Position numbers and translations under genes: made by a program. From assembly GCF_009905615.1 (NCBI RefSeq), contig NZ_JAAAKW010000009.1, positions 124,001 to 188,000 on the forward strand: a stretch of DNA of 64,000 bases, written 5' to 3'. Positions 27,999 to 37,081 of this stretch are shown here, piece by piece. The stretch is from Pseudomonas sp. SLFW. Lineage in GTDB: Bacteria > Pseudomonadota > Gammaproteobacteria > Pseudomonadales > Pseudomonadaceae. Every line of letters starts with the position of its first letter. Positions within the stretch are counted from its first letter, which is position 1. The notes beneath the pieces are model-generated. The model did no database searches and was not told the origin of the DNA. It saw only the letters and a program-made list of their open reading frames with translations.

Positions 27999-29063
27999 TC
28001 AGTCACCATCGTTGGCATTGAAACCCAGTTGAATGCCCAACGCCTTGGCCAGCTCGCCTTCGTGCAGGCGATGAACCGCGTTGAGGCTGTCGTAGAACGC
28101 GTTCAACTGCTGACGGCCTTGTTCGCTCGCCAGCAGATCAGCCAGCGGCGGTTTCAGGGCGGCCAGCTGTTTGCGGCTCTCGGCATACGCCGCATCGATC
28201 TTGTCGGCCAATGGCTTTTGTTCGGCATTCAGCAGGCCACGCAGGCCCTTGTTGTCCACGCCCGCCCACACGGTTTCGGCGCTCGCCAGGCTCGCTTGCA
28301 GGCTGCTCAACGACGCCTTGCTGCGCCATGCCTCGGCCTGGAACGGCTGTGGCACACCCTTGGATTGACGGCCCAGCGGCGTGCCGAGTTTTTTCTTCAA
28401 GGTGTCGAGGGCTGTGACCTGCACGCGCAGCAATTCGGCAATGGCTTCGTGAGAATCGGCGTAGCGCTGATTCGGAAACTTGCTCAACTGCGCGAGCATG
28501 CCGTCGGTGCTGTTCCAGCTGTTGAGGATGTCTTCGGCCAGCGAATTCTGGCGTTCGCCAATGGCAGTGAGCAGCGGGCAGTAACGGGCTTTCTGTTCGG
28601 CGGTCGCCATGTCGATCTCAGCGTCGAACAAAATGTATTCGTAGGCCGAAAGGCCTTGAACCACGACGCTGGATTTGGACAGGGCGTCGGCACTGATCTG
28701 CGGCTGCGCGGTGACCAGCTGCTCGACCTGACGCCCGACCAGGTTCTTCTTGTCTGGCCAGAACTGGACTTGCCACGAACGGTTACCTTCGGCGAGCGGC
28801 CCGATCAGCAGTGGCTGCAATTCAGCCCAGGCTTTTTGCGCGTGAAGGAAGTCGGCGCGGGCGGTGTCCAGGTCGGATTTGCCTTCGCAGAACGCCAGCG
28901 TGCTCACGGCCAGTTGCCGGTCGGCATCGACCCAGCGGCTGTAGGTCGGCAGGATCACTTGCTTGGCGATGGCGGCGGACGTCACGGCCTGTGGGTCCGA
29001 TGGCGTGCAGGCACCCAGCGCGAGCGCGGCGAGGCTGGTGAACAACAGCTTGGGACGGAACAT
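27999..29063 (-). CDS. Imelysin-family lipoprotein
   Basis: A 354-residue lipoprotein (lipobox LGAC at residue 19) with an all-helical imelysin domain. The family motif GxHxxE is present only in a variant form, GLSAYEYILFD, with Ala for His. Imelysin-like proteins are periplasmic, often iron-regulated, and related to EfeO/EfeM iron-binding proteins; peptidase activity was claimed for IcmP but is not general. It lies between the DUF1513 and DUF1111 genes, all on one strand with spacings of 1 and 30 bp, so the three form an operon. Iron binding is an inference. Confidence 0.82.
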   Translation of the reverse strand: MFRPKLLFTSLAALALGACTPSDPQAVTSAAIAKQVILPTYSRWVDADRQLAVSTLAFCEGKSDLDTARADFLHAQKAWAELQPLLIGPLAEGNRSWQVQFWPDKKNLVGRQVEQLVTAQPQISADALSKSSVVVQGLSAYEYILFDAEIDMATAEQKARYCPLLTAIGERQNSLAEDILNSWNSTDGMLAQLSKFPNQRYADSHEAIAELLRVQVTALDTLKKKLGTPLGRQSKGVPQPFQAEAWRSKASLSSLQASLASAETVWAGVDNKGLRGLLNAEQKPLADKIDAAYAESRKQLAALKPPLADLLASEQGRQQLNAFYDSLNAVHRLHEGELAKALGIQLGFNANDGD

Positions 29064-29093
29064 GTCCGGCTCCTTATCGTTTGAAAATTGCGT

Positions 29094-30521
29094 TTATAAA
29101 GAATTCAGGAACGCCAGCAGCGCAGCGCGCTGTTCTGCGTCGAAGGCCAGCACGTGGCGCTGCGCCGGCAACGCTTCGCCGCCATGCCACAGCACTGCTT
29201 CCATCAGATCGCGGGCGCGCCCGTCGTGGAGAAATTGCGTGTGGCCGCTGACGGTCTGCGTCAGCCCGATGCCCCACAAGGGCGGGGTTCGCCACTGCTG
29301 GCCGGTGGCCTGAAATTCACTGAGGTTGTCGGCCAGCCCTTCGCCCATATCGTGCAGCAAGAGGTCGGTGTAGGGGCGGATCACTTGATTGGCCAGCTCG
29401 GGTTCGGCAGCATCGGCAGCGGTGGTGAACTGCGGCGTGTGGCATTGCTGACACCCGGCCTTGAAGAACAGATTCTTGCCTTGCAGCACCTGCGCATCGC
29501 CGACGTCGCGACGGGCCGGGACCCCCAGGTTGCGTGCGTAGAAAGTGATCAGCCGCAAGATGTTGTCGCTGACTTCCGGTTCGCCATTCGGGCCTTCACC
29601 ACTCGGTGCTTCCTGGCAGGCGGTTTGCGAAGGGGTGCAATCGTCAGCAGGTTTCAGGTGGGACGTCAGCCCCATGTCCCCGGCCAGCGCGTGGGCGTTC
29701 TGTTGATTGACGGTGGGCTGTGCGGCCTTCCAGCCGAAACGCCCCAATACGGGCTTTTGCTGCGCGTCGTCCCACACCCAGTTGGGCGTGCCGGTGATGC
29801 CGGTGCCGTTCTTGTCATCGGGGTTGGCGTTGGCCAGGATCGCCGCGTCGGGAATGGCTTCGAGCAGACCCAGTCCGATCATCGGCGGCGCGATGCGTGC
29901 GGACGCGCGGGTTTGAGGGTGCATCGGCCCGTAACCGAGTTGGGTGATTCGCAGCGTCGGGCGACGCAGGTGAGCGGGGGTGCCGTCGCGAAAATGCACG
30001 GTCATCGAGTCGTACTCGACGCGCACCTTGGCCTCGGGGGGGACGCCGGGTATCGCCATGTCTTGCAGTTGTGTGCCGTAGACCGGCTCGGGCGTCAGGC
30101 CCAGCCGTTTGATGTGTTCGGCATAGGCAGGCGCATCGGGAATCGACAGGCGCACCAGCATCGACACGGCGTTATCAGCGCCCGGCTCGGGCGGATGACC
30201 GCGGCCGTCCTTGATGTGGCAATTCTGGCAGGCGTTGGTGTTGAACAGCGGCCCGAGGCCGTCCCGCGCGGTGGTTGTCGATGGCGCGATGACCCACGGG
30301 TTGCGAAAGAAACTGTTACCGACGCTGAAATCCAGGCGTCGGCTGGGGGAGAGATTGGCGGACGGCAGCGAAAACGCGTTGCGGTCGCTCTTGTTGACTG
30401 TGGTCGCGCCACCGGACAACGCTTCACCGGGTTCCGCAGACGTGAAACGCGGGGCGTCATCGCACCCGCCAAGGGCCCAGGCCATCAGCAGGTAAAACGA
30501 AAAACGGAACCGCGCAGTCAT
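29094..30521 (-). CDS. Di-haem oxidoreductase-like lipoprotein (DUF1111)
   Basis: A 475-residue exported protein related to MauG/cytochrome c peroxidases (DUF1111, often labelled thiol oxidoreductase). The N-terminal lipobox is LGGC at residue 20. Two haem c sites CQNCH (98-102) and CQQCH (about 350-355) are visible, with a distal conserved region FLHDGRARDLMEAVLWHGGEA near the C-terminus. It is first in the operon with the imelysin and DUF1513 genes. The family is seen with iron-uptake genes; electron transfer during periplasmic iron handling is a guess. Confidence 0.85.
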   Translation of the reverse strand: MTARFRFSFYLLMAWALGGCDDAPRFTSAEPGEALSGGATTVNKSDRNAFSLPSANLSPSRRLDFSVGNSFFRNPWVIAPSTTTARDGLGPLFNTNACQNCHIKDGRGHPPEPGADNAVSMLVRLSIPDAPAYAEHIKRLGLTPEPVYGTQLQDMAIPGVPPEAKVRVEYDSMTVHFRDGTPAHLRRPTLRITQLGYGPMHPQTRASARIAPPMIGLGLLEAIPDAAILANANPDDKNGTGITGTPNWVWDDAQQKPVLGRFGWKAAQPTVNQQNAHALAGDMGLTSHLKPADDCTPSQTACQEAPSGEGPNGEPEVSDNILRLITFYARNLGVPARRDVGDAQVLQGKNLFFKAGCQQCHTPQFTTAADAAEPELANQVIRPYTDLLLHDMGEGLADNLSEFQATGQQWRTPPLWGIGLTQTVSGHTQFLHDGRARDLMEAVLWHGGEALPAQRHVLAFDAEQRAALLAFLNSL

Positions 30522-30670
30522 ACAGATCCTGCAAAAGGGGTGGAAATCGGGGCGAGCAAGCTTACCAGCCCCGTCTGTGAGGAATAAGAGGGATTAGCGT
30601 TTGTAAGCGCCTCTCGAAACGTGTTGTAACCAATTTGCTGGCAGAGCGGGTGTCTGACCAGACGGCCTCG

Positions 30671-31210
30671 TCAGAAGCCTGAAATATCCAGTGAAGGGTT
30701 CTCCACCAGAAGCTGCATCATGCGTTTTTCACCTTCGATCACTTTGAAACATCGGTAGTCGCCGATGCTGTCGAGTTGGCGTTCTCGTTCGCGAATCGCC
30801 AGCTCCTTGGCACGTTCATACCCGTAGTGTTCGACCCTGAACGACTTGGTCACGCTGCTGCCGTTGCGCAAGGTGGTGCGGGCGACCCAATAGGCGATGC
30901 CGGTGTAGCAGCGGTAATGCACACCGGGATAGCCGCTGGTGTTGGTGGCGATGATGCGTTGGCGGATGTCGCGGCTGAGCTTGGGCAGGTACGTGAGCAG
31001 CAATTCGTCCCGACAGGCGTCAGCCGCCTTGCGGGCCTCTTCACGGCCGCCATAGCGTGAGAATGAGAAAAGTCGGTTGAGGGTCTTGCCATCGCGATAG
31101 ATCGTCACTTTCCAGGCACGGGGCCCTTTGATGCCGACCAGCAAATGGATTCCGTAGTTGTTGGTTTTGAGCTTGCTGACGCGGCGCCTTTTATTATTTC
31201 TCTTGGGCAC
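30671..31210 (-). CDS. AP2-domain-like DNA-binding protein
   Basis: A 179-residue basic protein. The N-terminus is highly positive (MPKRNNKRRRVSKLK). Two successive segments look like AP2/integrase-N-type beta-sheet DNA-binding domains: residues 19-70 (YGIHLLVGIKGPRAWKVTIY ... REEARKAADACRDEL) and 92-147 (SGYPGVHYRCYTGIAYWVAR ... GYERAKELAIRERERQ). SGxxGVxxR...YWxAR is the usual AP2 pattern. In bacteria such domains occur in homing endonucleases and phage proteins, but no nuclease domain is visible here. The start is GTG at 31210 behind a strong AGGAGGAG. It sits between icmP and the DUF1111 operon; its role is unknown. Confidence 0.75.
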   Translation of the reverse strand: MPKRNNKRRRVSKLKTNNYGIHLLVGIKGPRAWKVTIYRDGKTLNRLFSFSRYGGREEARKAADACRDELLLTYLPKLSRDIRQRIIATNTSGYPGVHYRCYTGIAYWVARTTLRNGSSVTKSFRVEHYGYERAKELAIRERERQLDSIGDYRCFKVIEGEKRMMQLLVENPSLDISGF

Positions 31211-31377
31211 TGTCTGTCTCCTCCTGGATGGGATGGGGTCAAGGAAGTGCGCATGATCGGTGGCGAATTCGGGGTGTTCAATCCGACAAATAATGAACAG
31301 GAAAAGACCTACAAAACTTACAGATCGGTCCTCAGAAGCCCTTTATTTGCTGGGGTTTTACGCTTTTTATGACGCAC

Positions 31378-31412
31378 AAAAAAAGGCCAATCCGAGGGTG
31401 GATTGGCCTTCA
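31378..31412 (-). terminator. Rho-independent terminator of icmP
   Basis: On the minus strand AAGGCCAATCCACCCTCGGA folds onto TCCGAGGGTGGATTGGCC-like complement (stem GGCCAATCC/GGATTGGCC) and is followed by seven T residues. It lies 49 bp after the icmP stop. Confidence 0.85.
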
Positions 31413-31460
31413 TTTGACGTTCATTCAGACGCGCTCCGAAGAGCGCTTCTTTTGCGTCGA

Positions 31461-32816
31461 TCAGAACTCGTGATCGGCGTTGTCAGGGTTCAGATCGGTG
31501 ATGCCCAGCTTGCCTGCGGCCTGTTCGATGGCGCCGGTCTGCTTGACCAATGCCGCGATGGCATCACGCACGACCTGATTGCCCGCAGTATTGCCTGCGG
31601 CGATCAACTGATCGAAATGCTCGCCCTTGTTGGCGTGATCGACGATCACTTGCAGCTTGGCCTGGGTGTCGTCCAGATCGGCGCGCAGCGTGGTGTCGGT
31701 TGCAGCATCGGCTTTTCCGACCAGCGAAGACAGACTAGGGCCGCTGACCTTGCTGCCGTCTACGCGAGTGTATTCGCCCAGATAAACATTGCGAATACCC
31801 AGCCCGTTGTAGAAGTGCGAGTGGTGGGTGTTGTCGCTGAAGCAGTCGTGCTCGTCTTCGCTGGAGTTGGCTTCCAGTGCGACCTTCATGCGCTCGCCCG
31901 CCAGTTCGCCCAAGGACAGGCTGCCCATGCCGAACAGCATCTTGCGCAGACCGCTTTCGCCCGATTCGGCTTCCAACGTGGCGCGGTAGTTGTCGGGGAC
32001 GCCTGGTTTCCAGTTGCCGACCATCTCTTCCAGATCGCTCACCAGCAGGTTGGTGGCGGCCTTCAGGTAGGCGCGACGACGGTCGTTATGACCGCCCGTG
32101 CCGCCGTTGCCTTCGATGTAATCGCTGGCGGGACGCTCACCGGCGCCAGGGCCGTTGCCGTGAAGGTCCTGACCCCAGAGCAGGAATTCAATGGCGTGAT
32201 AACCCGTGGCAACGTTGGCCTCGGCGCCGCCCAGTTCGTTCAGGCTGGCCAGTTTTTCAGGGGTGATTTCAGTGACATCGACTTTGTCCTCGCCGACCTG
32301 AATCGAGGTATTGGCGATGATATTCGCCGTAGCGCCAGGGTTGCCCAAGGCATGCTGGTAATCCTTGGCGACGTAGTCGATCAGGCCTTCGTCCAACGGC
32401 CAGGCGTTCACCTGACCCTCCCAGTCGTCGATGATGGTGTTGCCGAAGCGGAACACTTCGGTCTGCATGTAAGGCACACGCGCTGCAAGCCACGCGTCGC
32501 GAGCGGCTTTCAGGGTCTGGTCGTTCGGGGAGGCAAGGAAGGCGTCGACGGCAGTGCTCAGTTTCTTCGCAGTGGATTCGGCGTCGCTGAACGCGGCAAA
32601 TACGATGTTCGCGTAGTTGGCCACCACGGCCTTGGCTGCGGCATCGCTGGTCTGCGCGGGCGCAGCAGCCGGTTGGGCAGCAGGTGCTGCTGGGGCGGCA
32701 GCGGCGGGTGCGGGAGTCGGAGCGGCGGCAGCGGGCTTGTCCTTGCCTTGGTCACAACCGGCCAAAGCGATAGCGATGGCCAGCAGACTGGCGGTTGCCA
32801 GGGGCGTACGAATCAT
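31461..32816 (-). CDS. icmP: Imelysin/insulin-cleaving metalloproteinase-like outer-membrane lipoprotein
   Basis: A 451-residue lipoprotein. Lipobox LAGC at residue 21 is followed by an Ala/Pro-rich linker (29-65) and an imelysin domain. The canonical motif GYHAIEF (GxHxxE, residues 205-210) is intact, along with a His-rich segment SDNTHHSHFYNG. It corresponds to IcmP of P. aeruginosa, reported to cleave insulin; the family is now mostly linked to iron. The ATG at 32816 is chosen because the lipoprotein signal starts there and AGGATTC precedes it; the frame is open 31 codons further upstream. It appears monocistronic with its own terminator. Confidence 0.9.
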   Translation of the reverse strand: MIRTPLATASLLAIAIALAGCDQGKDKPAAAAPTPAPAAAAPAAPAAQPAAAPAQTSDAAAKAVVANYANIVFAAFSDAESTAKKLSTAVDAFLASPNDQTLKAARDAWLAARVPYMQTEVFRFGNTIIDDWEGQVNAWPLDEGLIDYVAKDYQHALGNPGATANIIANTSIQVGEDKVDVTEITPEKLASLNELGGAEANVATGYHAIEFLLWGQDLHGNGPGAGERPASDYIEGNGGTGGHNDRRRAYLKAATNLLVSDLEEMVGNWKPGVPDNYRATLEAESGESGLRKMLFGMGSLSLGELAGERMKVALEANSSEDEHDCFSDNTHHSHFYNGLGIRNVYLGEYTRVDGSKVSGPSLSSLVGKADAATDTTLRADLDDTQAKLQVIVDHANKGEHFDQLIAAGNTAGNQVVRDAIAALVKQTGAIEQAAGKLGITDLNPDNADHEF

Positions 32817-32978
32817 GACGGAATCCTGCGTCGAGAGGTGTGTGAACGGTGGCGAGCGCCAGTAAATCCGCGCAATGATGCGAAAGATTTGCATTCGGTG
32901 TAAAGGCAAAATGCCCAGAGCCGACGGAGGAGATATTTCAAGCTGTTACAGAATTTGAGCCCAACGCTGTAGCCGCAT

Positions 32979-33024
32979 GGCTTGCCAGCGGCGACGATCT
33001 TGAGGGGCTCACCGCCGGCAAGCC
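32979..33024. repeat. Imperfect inverted repeat between icmP and bifA
   Basis: GGCTTGCCAGCGGCG pairs with CCGCCGGCAAGCC with one unpaired/mismatched base around a 16-nt middle. It resembles a third Pseudomonas REP type and lies 23 bp after the bifA stop. There is no T-run. Confidence 0.5.
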
Positions 33025-33047
33025 TGACTCAGACAGCGTGTGGGTGG

Positions 33048-35099
33048 TTAGAGCACGCCCATGTGGGTGCGATGCGCTTGCTTCAGATACGACAGCAACT
33101 CACGGGCAGGCAGTGGCTTGCTGTAGAAATAGCCCTGACCTTCGTGGCAGCCCTCGGAAATGATGTAAGCCTCTTGCTCGGTGGTTTCCACGCCTTCGGC
33201 GATGACCTGCATGCCGAGGCTTTTGCCGAGCTGGATAATGGCGCGCACGATGGTCGCGTCGTCATCGTCGTCGATCAGGTCCTGAACGAAGCTCTTGTCG
33301 ATCTTGATCTTGTCCAGCGGCAAGCTCTTGAGGTAACTCAGGGACGAATAGCCGGTGCCGAAGTCATCAATCGCGATCAGCGCGCCAGAGCGGCGCAGGC
33401 TGAGCAGGTGTTGGGCAGCGGTGCTGATGTCTTCCATCAGGCCGGTTTCGGTGACTTCCAGCTCAAGACTGCGCGGCGGCAGGCGGTAGATCTGTAGCAG
33501 ATTGTTGACCACGCGCGGCAGTTCGGAGTGGTGCAGTTGAACGGTGGACAGGTTGACCGCCATGCGCAGGTCGGTGAAGCCTTGATCGTGCCATTCGCGC
33601 AGTTGTTTACAGGCCTGGTCCAGCACCCATTCGCCGATGGCAATGATGGTGCCGTTCTGCTCGGCCAGCGGGATGAACTGGTCGGGCGGCACGAAGCCAT
33701 GCTCGGGATGCGTCCAGCGAATCAGTGCTTCCACGCCCACCACCCGTTGATCGCGGTAGCTGATCTGCGGCTGGTAGACAAGGTGAAACTGATTGCGCAC
33801 CAAGGCTTCGCGCAGGTCTTTTTCCAACTCGCGGCGGCGGCGCATTTCGCTGTCGACGCTGGCGATGTAGAACTGGTAACGGTTGCGCGAACGGGCCTTG
33901 GCCAAGGTCATGGTCTGTTCGGCTTTCTGCAGCAGCTTCTCGGTGCTGTCGCCATCTTCCGGGAACAGGGTGATGCCGATGGTGGCGCGCAGGCGAATCT
34001 CTTCCCCGTCCACGGAAAACGGCGCTTCCAGGTCATCGAGGATATTCTGTGCCAGTTCGGCAGCTTCGTAAGGCTGCTCGATGTCGGCCTGAACCAGCGC
34101 GAACTGGTCGCCCCCCAGCCGTGCCAGCGCGCCGAGACGGCCACTGTGGCTGCGCAGACGGTCGGCCAGTGCCAGCAGCAATTGGTCGCCGGCCTGATAG
34201 CTGAATTGTTCGTTGATGCCTTTGAAATCGTCCAGACCGACGCACAACACGGCGACGCGATGCTGCACCTTACCGGCGTCGATCAGAATCTTGTCCAGTT
34301 GCTGCTGCAATTGCTGGCGATTGGGGAGGCCGGTCAGAAAGTCGTATTGCGCCATGCGCAGCAGGCTGGATTCCGCTTCGTGACGCAGATGGGTATTGCG
34401 TTCGATAGACGCCAGCAACTCGTTGGCGGTGTTGACCCAGATGCCCAGCTCGTTTTTCTCGTGGCCCTTGAGCAGCGGCAACTGGTGCTCACTGGGGCGG
34501 TCGGGATTGATGCTGGTCAGGTGTTCGATGATGCGCGACAGCGGCTTGGTCAGCAGCCAGTGATAGACGAGATACAGCACGAGGCCCATGGCCAGCGCTC
34601 GCAGCACGCCAGAGATGAAAATGATCATCGAATTGATCAGAAAGCCTTCGCCGTAAGTCGCGGTGTCCAGCGTGATACGCAGGTCGCCGTAGTATTCGCT
34701 GTACGGGCTGCGGCCGACCAATTGGGTGGTGAAGCTGCGCTCCTGGCCAAGAATCGGGTCGGTCAGCCAGCGCGTGGGAGAAGGTTTGAGGTCACGGGTT
34801 TTTTCCGCAAGCAGCGTCTCGTTGGGATGACCAATGGACGCCATGCGCACGGCCTTGTCCTGGAACAGGCCTTCAATGACCTGCATGCCCATTTCCCGGT
34901 CCAGGCTATAGACAGCCTGAGTCGACGGGTCCCGGAACATGTCGAGAATCCGCTCGGCGTCAGTGGCAACCGCCTGGCGCGTTTTGTAGGCGTCGTACAC
35001 GATCTGCGCGCAGCTGAGCACAACGCCCACGACCAGCGCCGACAACAACACCACACGCAGCAGCTTCACCGACAAGCTGTTTTTGAGTTCCAGCTTCAA
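33048..35099 (-). CDS. bifA: Cyclic-di-GMP phosphodiesterase BifA
   Basis: A 683-residue inner-membrane protein. TM1 is about 12-33, followed by a periplasmic sensor; TM2 is about 158-180. Then come HAMP-like, GGDEF and EAL domains. The GGDEF site reads GGDQF, with Gln for the metal/catalytic Glu, so cyclase activity is not expected. The EAL domain keeps EALIRW, NLST, DDFGTGYSS and KIDKSF, so it should cleave cyclic di-GMP. This matches BifA, which promotes swarming and biofilm dispersal in P. aeruginosa. The start appears to be TTG at 35099 with AAGGA 9-10 nt upstream; no in-frame ATG fits the N-terminus. Confidence 0.93.
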   Translation of the reverse strand: MKLELKNSLSVKLLRVVLLSALVVGVVLSCAQIVYDAYKTRQAVATDAERILDMFRDPSTQAVYSLDREMGMQVIEGLFQDKAVRMASIGHPNETLLAEKTRDLKPSPTRWLTDPILGQERSFTTQLVGRSPYSEYYGDLRITLDTATYGEGFLINSMIIFISGVLRALAMGLVLYLVYHWLLTKPLSRIIEHLTSINPDRPSEHQLPLLKGHEKNELGIWVNTANELLASIERNTHLRHEAESSLLRMAQYDFLTGLPNRQQLQQQLDKILIDAGKVQHRVAVLCVGLDDFKGINEQFSYQAGDQLLLALADRLRSHSGRLGALARLGGDQFALVQADIEQPYEAAELAQNILDDLEAPFSVDGEEIRLRATIGITLFPEDGDSTEKLLQKAEQTMTLAKARSRNRYQFYIASVDSEMRRRRELEKDLREALVRNQFHLVYQPQISYRDQRVVGVEALIRWTHPEHGFVPPDQFIPLAEQNGTIIAIGEWVLDQACKQLREWHDQGFTDLRMAVNLSTVQLHHSELPRVVNNLLQIYRLPPRSLELEVTETGLMEDISTAAQHLLSLRRSGALIAIDDFGTGYSSLSYLKSLPLDKIKIDKSFVQDLIDDDDDATIVRAIIQLGKSLGMQVIAEGVETTEQEAYIISEGCHEGQGYFYSKPLPARELLSYLKQAHRTHMGVL

Positions 35100-35403
35100 A
35101 TGGGCATTCCTTCATCCATGCTGGGCGACTGCTTGCAAGCATTGGCAATGCAGACCTTCGGGTCAAGGTCTTGATACACCTCTGACCTGTTTCATTTGGA
35201 TAACGATTCACATGCAGGCAAGTAAGGCTATCAACACTGTGTCGGTAAACAGGAGGCGGAACTTGAGCCTCGCTTCGTCGATATCCGGCGGAAACTGATA
35301 TTAGTCCGCTATCGTTTTCTGACAATACATAAAGGACGAACAGAAGGCGAAAAAAAACCCGGACAGGCCGGGTTTTTCTTCTAAACAGCGTTCGATGCCG
35401 TAA
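35100..35403. other. bifA-sodB intergenic region
   Basis: This 304-bp stretch holds the upstream region of bifA and, at 35351-35380, the sodB terminator. I see no gene, REPIN or clear promoter hexamers in the rest. Confidence 0.6.
35351..35380 (-). terminator. Rho-independent terminator of sodB
   Basis: The minus strand reads AAAAACCCGGCCTGTCCGGG followed by a run of eight T residues: stem CCCGG/CCGGG extended by A/T pairs. It lies 24 bp after the sodB stop. Confidence 0.85.
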
Positions 35404-36000
35404 TCAGGCAGTGAAAGCCTTGCCTTCGAACTGCTCAGCGACGAACTTCCAGTTCACCAGGTTCCAGAACGCCTCGACGTATTTTGGACGCAGGTTACGG
35501 TAGTCGATGTAGTAAGCGTGTTCCCAGACGTCGCAGGTCAGCAGCGGGGTGTCGCCGCTGGTCAGCGGGTTACCGGCGCCGATGGTGCTGGCCAGTGCCA
35601 GGGAACCGTCAGCCTTCTTCACCAGCCAGCCCCAGCCGGAGCCGAAGGTGCCAATGGAGGTCTTGCTGAATTCTTCTTTGAACTTGTCGAACGAGCCGAA
35701 CGCAGCGTTGATGGCATCAGCCAGAGCGCCGGTCGGTTGGCCGCCAGCGTTAGGCGCCAGGCAGTTCCAGTAGAAGGTGTGGTTCCAGACCTGGGCTGCG
35801 TTGTTGAAGATGCCGCCCGAAGAAGATTTGACGATTTCTTCCAGCGTCTTGCCTTCGAACTCGGTGCCTGGGACCAGGTTGTTCAGGTTCACGACATAGG
35901 CGTTGTGGTGTTTGTCGTGGTGATATTCCAGCGTTTCCTTGGAGATGTGCGGTGCCAGAGCATCGTGTGCGTACGGCAGCGGCGGCAATTCGAAAGCCAT
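35404..36000 (-). CDS. sodB: Iron superoxide dismutase
   Basis: A 198-residue cytosolic Fe-SOD converting superoxide to oxygen and hydrogen peroxide. Metal ligands are in the expected blocks: HHDKHH near residue 27, NHTFYWNCL near 73-81 and DVWEHAYYIDYRN near 157-169. The sequence GSGWGWLVKK and the AQVWNHTFYW segment are of the iron rather than manganese type. The start MAFELPPLPYAHDAL follows AGGAGAATTACC. It lies alone with its own terminator, beside bifA as I recall in P. aeruginosa. Confidence 0.96.
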   Translation of the reverse strand: MAFELPPLPYAHDALAPHISKETLEYHHDKHHNAYVVNLNNLVPGTEFEGKTLEEIVKSSSGGIFNNAAQVWNHTFYWNCLAPNAGGQPTGALADAINAAFGSFDKFKEEFSKTSIGTFGSGWGWLVKKADGSLALASTIGAGNPLTSGDTPLLTCDVWEHAYYIDYRNLRPKYVEAFWNLVNWKFVAEQFEGKAFTA

Positions 36001-36372
36001 GGTAATTCTCCTAATCAGGTCAGGTTGCGGTTAGCGCAAGGCCGATCACGGACGGCCAGACAAAATACGCCGGCGAGTTTTTACTCTTTGCGGCGTAGGG
36101 GCTGGATCATAGCACCGGCCCCGGCCCATAACCACGCAACAACTGTGTGGGATAGAGGTTCCAGAGCTTTGCTTTGGAGGTGATGGAAAGATTTGATGAG
36201 CGGCGGGGCGGTCATTGATGAAGTTCGCTATTGCCCGACGGCTTGCCGTAAACGCGAAATCTGTAGGAGTGAATTCATTCGCGATGCATGGGGACATTCG
36301 ACGGATATCTATCGGATGTGCCGCCCTCTCGCGAATGAATTCGCTCCTACAGGTGTTTGTCGGTGTGCTGGC
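36001..36372. other. sodB-lysE intergenic region
   Basis: A 372-bp stretch with the sodB upstream region and REPIN copy 6 at 36261-36352. No reading frame here has coding character. Confidence 0.6.
36261..36352. repeat. REPIN-like inverted REP pair, copy 6
   Basis: A 92-bp element, left arm CTGTAGGAGTGAATTCATTC (one substitution), right arm GAATGAATTCGCTCCTACAG, downstream of the lysE stop. Confidence 0.9.
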
Positions 36373-36975
36373 TTATGCCGAGCGAATCAGTTGCACCGCC
36401 ACGCTGAACATCATCACCGCAACCATCAAGTCCAGCAGGCGCCAGGTGGCGGGGCGCGCCAGCCAGGGGGCGAGCCAGGCGGCGCCGATGGCGAGGGTCG
36501 AGAACCACAGCAGCGACGCGCTGGCGGCACCGGCCACGTAGGCGCTCGGTTCGGTCTGTTGAGCGCCGAGCGAACCAATCAGCAACACGGTGTCGAGGTA
36601 CACATGAGGGTTGAGCAGCGTCACCGCGAGCGCTGTCAGCAATACGGCGCGACGTGAGCGCTGACCATTGGCGTCGCCTTCCTGCAAGCTCTGGGGCGAC
36701 AGCGCACGACGCAACGCCTTGGCGCCATACCACAGCAGAAACACCACGCCGCCCCAGCGCGCCACGGCCAGCAACGTCGGGTTATGAGCCAGCACGTTCG
36801 CAAGCCCGAATACCCCGGCCGCCACCAGCACCACATCGCACACGATGCACAGCACGGCCACGGACAGGTGATGCTCGCGACGCAGACTCTGCGCCAGCAC
36901 ATACGCATTCTGGGTGCCGATGGCCATGATCAGGCCGAACGCGACCAGCAGTCCGTTGAGGTAGCTTTGCCACAT
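36373..36975 (-). CDS. argO: LysE/ArgO family amino-acid exporter
   Basis: A 200-residue inner-membrane protein with five to six helices. It begins MWQSYLNGLLVAFGLIMAIG and has the family motif GTQNAYVLAQSLRREH. LysE/ArgO proteins export arginine and lysine. It is divergent from an IciA/ArgP-type regulator across a 106-bp gap, the standard LysE-LysG/ArgO-ArgP arrangement, so induction by basic amino acids through that regulator is likely. The start at 36975 is chosen at the beginning of the first membrane helix. Confidence 0.9.
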   Translation of the reverse strand: MWQSYLNGLLVAFGLIMAIGTQNAYVLAQSLRREHHLSVAVLCIVCDVVLVAAGVFGLANVLAHNPTLLAVARWGGVVFLLWYGAKALRRALSPQSLQEGDANGQRSRRAVLLTALAVTLLNPHVYLDTVLLIGSLGAQQTEPSAYVAGAASASLLWFSTLAIGAAWLAPWLARPATWRLLDLMVAVMMFSVAVQLIRSA

Positions 36976-37081
36976 GATGAAGTGCTCCGAAATGACGGTG
37001 TTGCTAAGAAGATGTGGCGATTGTCGCGGCTGAGGCTGTATAAGAAAAACCAATAATCCTGATCGCTCATTAGGAAAAGTG

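Noticed and set aside
32879..32915. Possible Fur box upstream of icmP (AATGATGCGAAAGATTTGCATT)
   Set aside because: Only the outer AATG/CATT bases are symmetrical; the centre does not match the Fur operator well enough to call.
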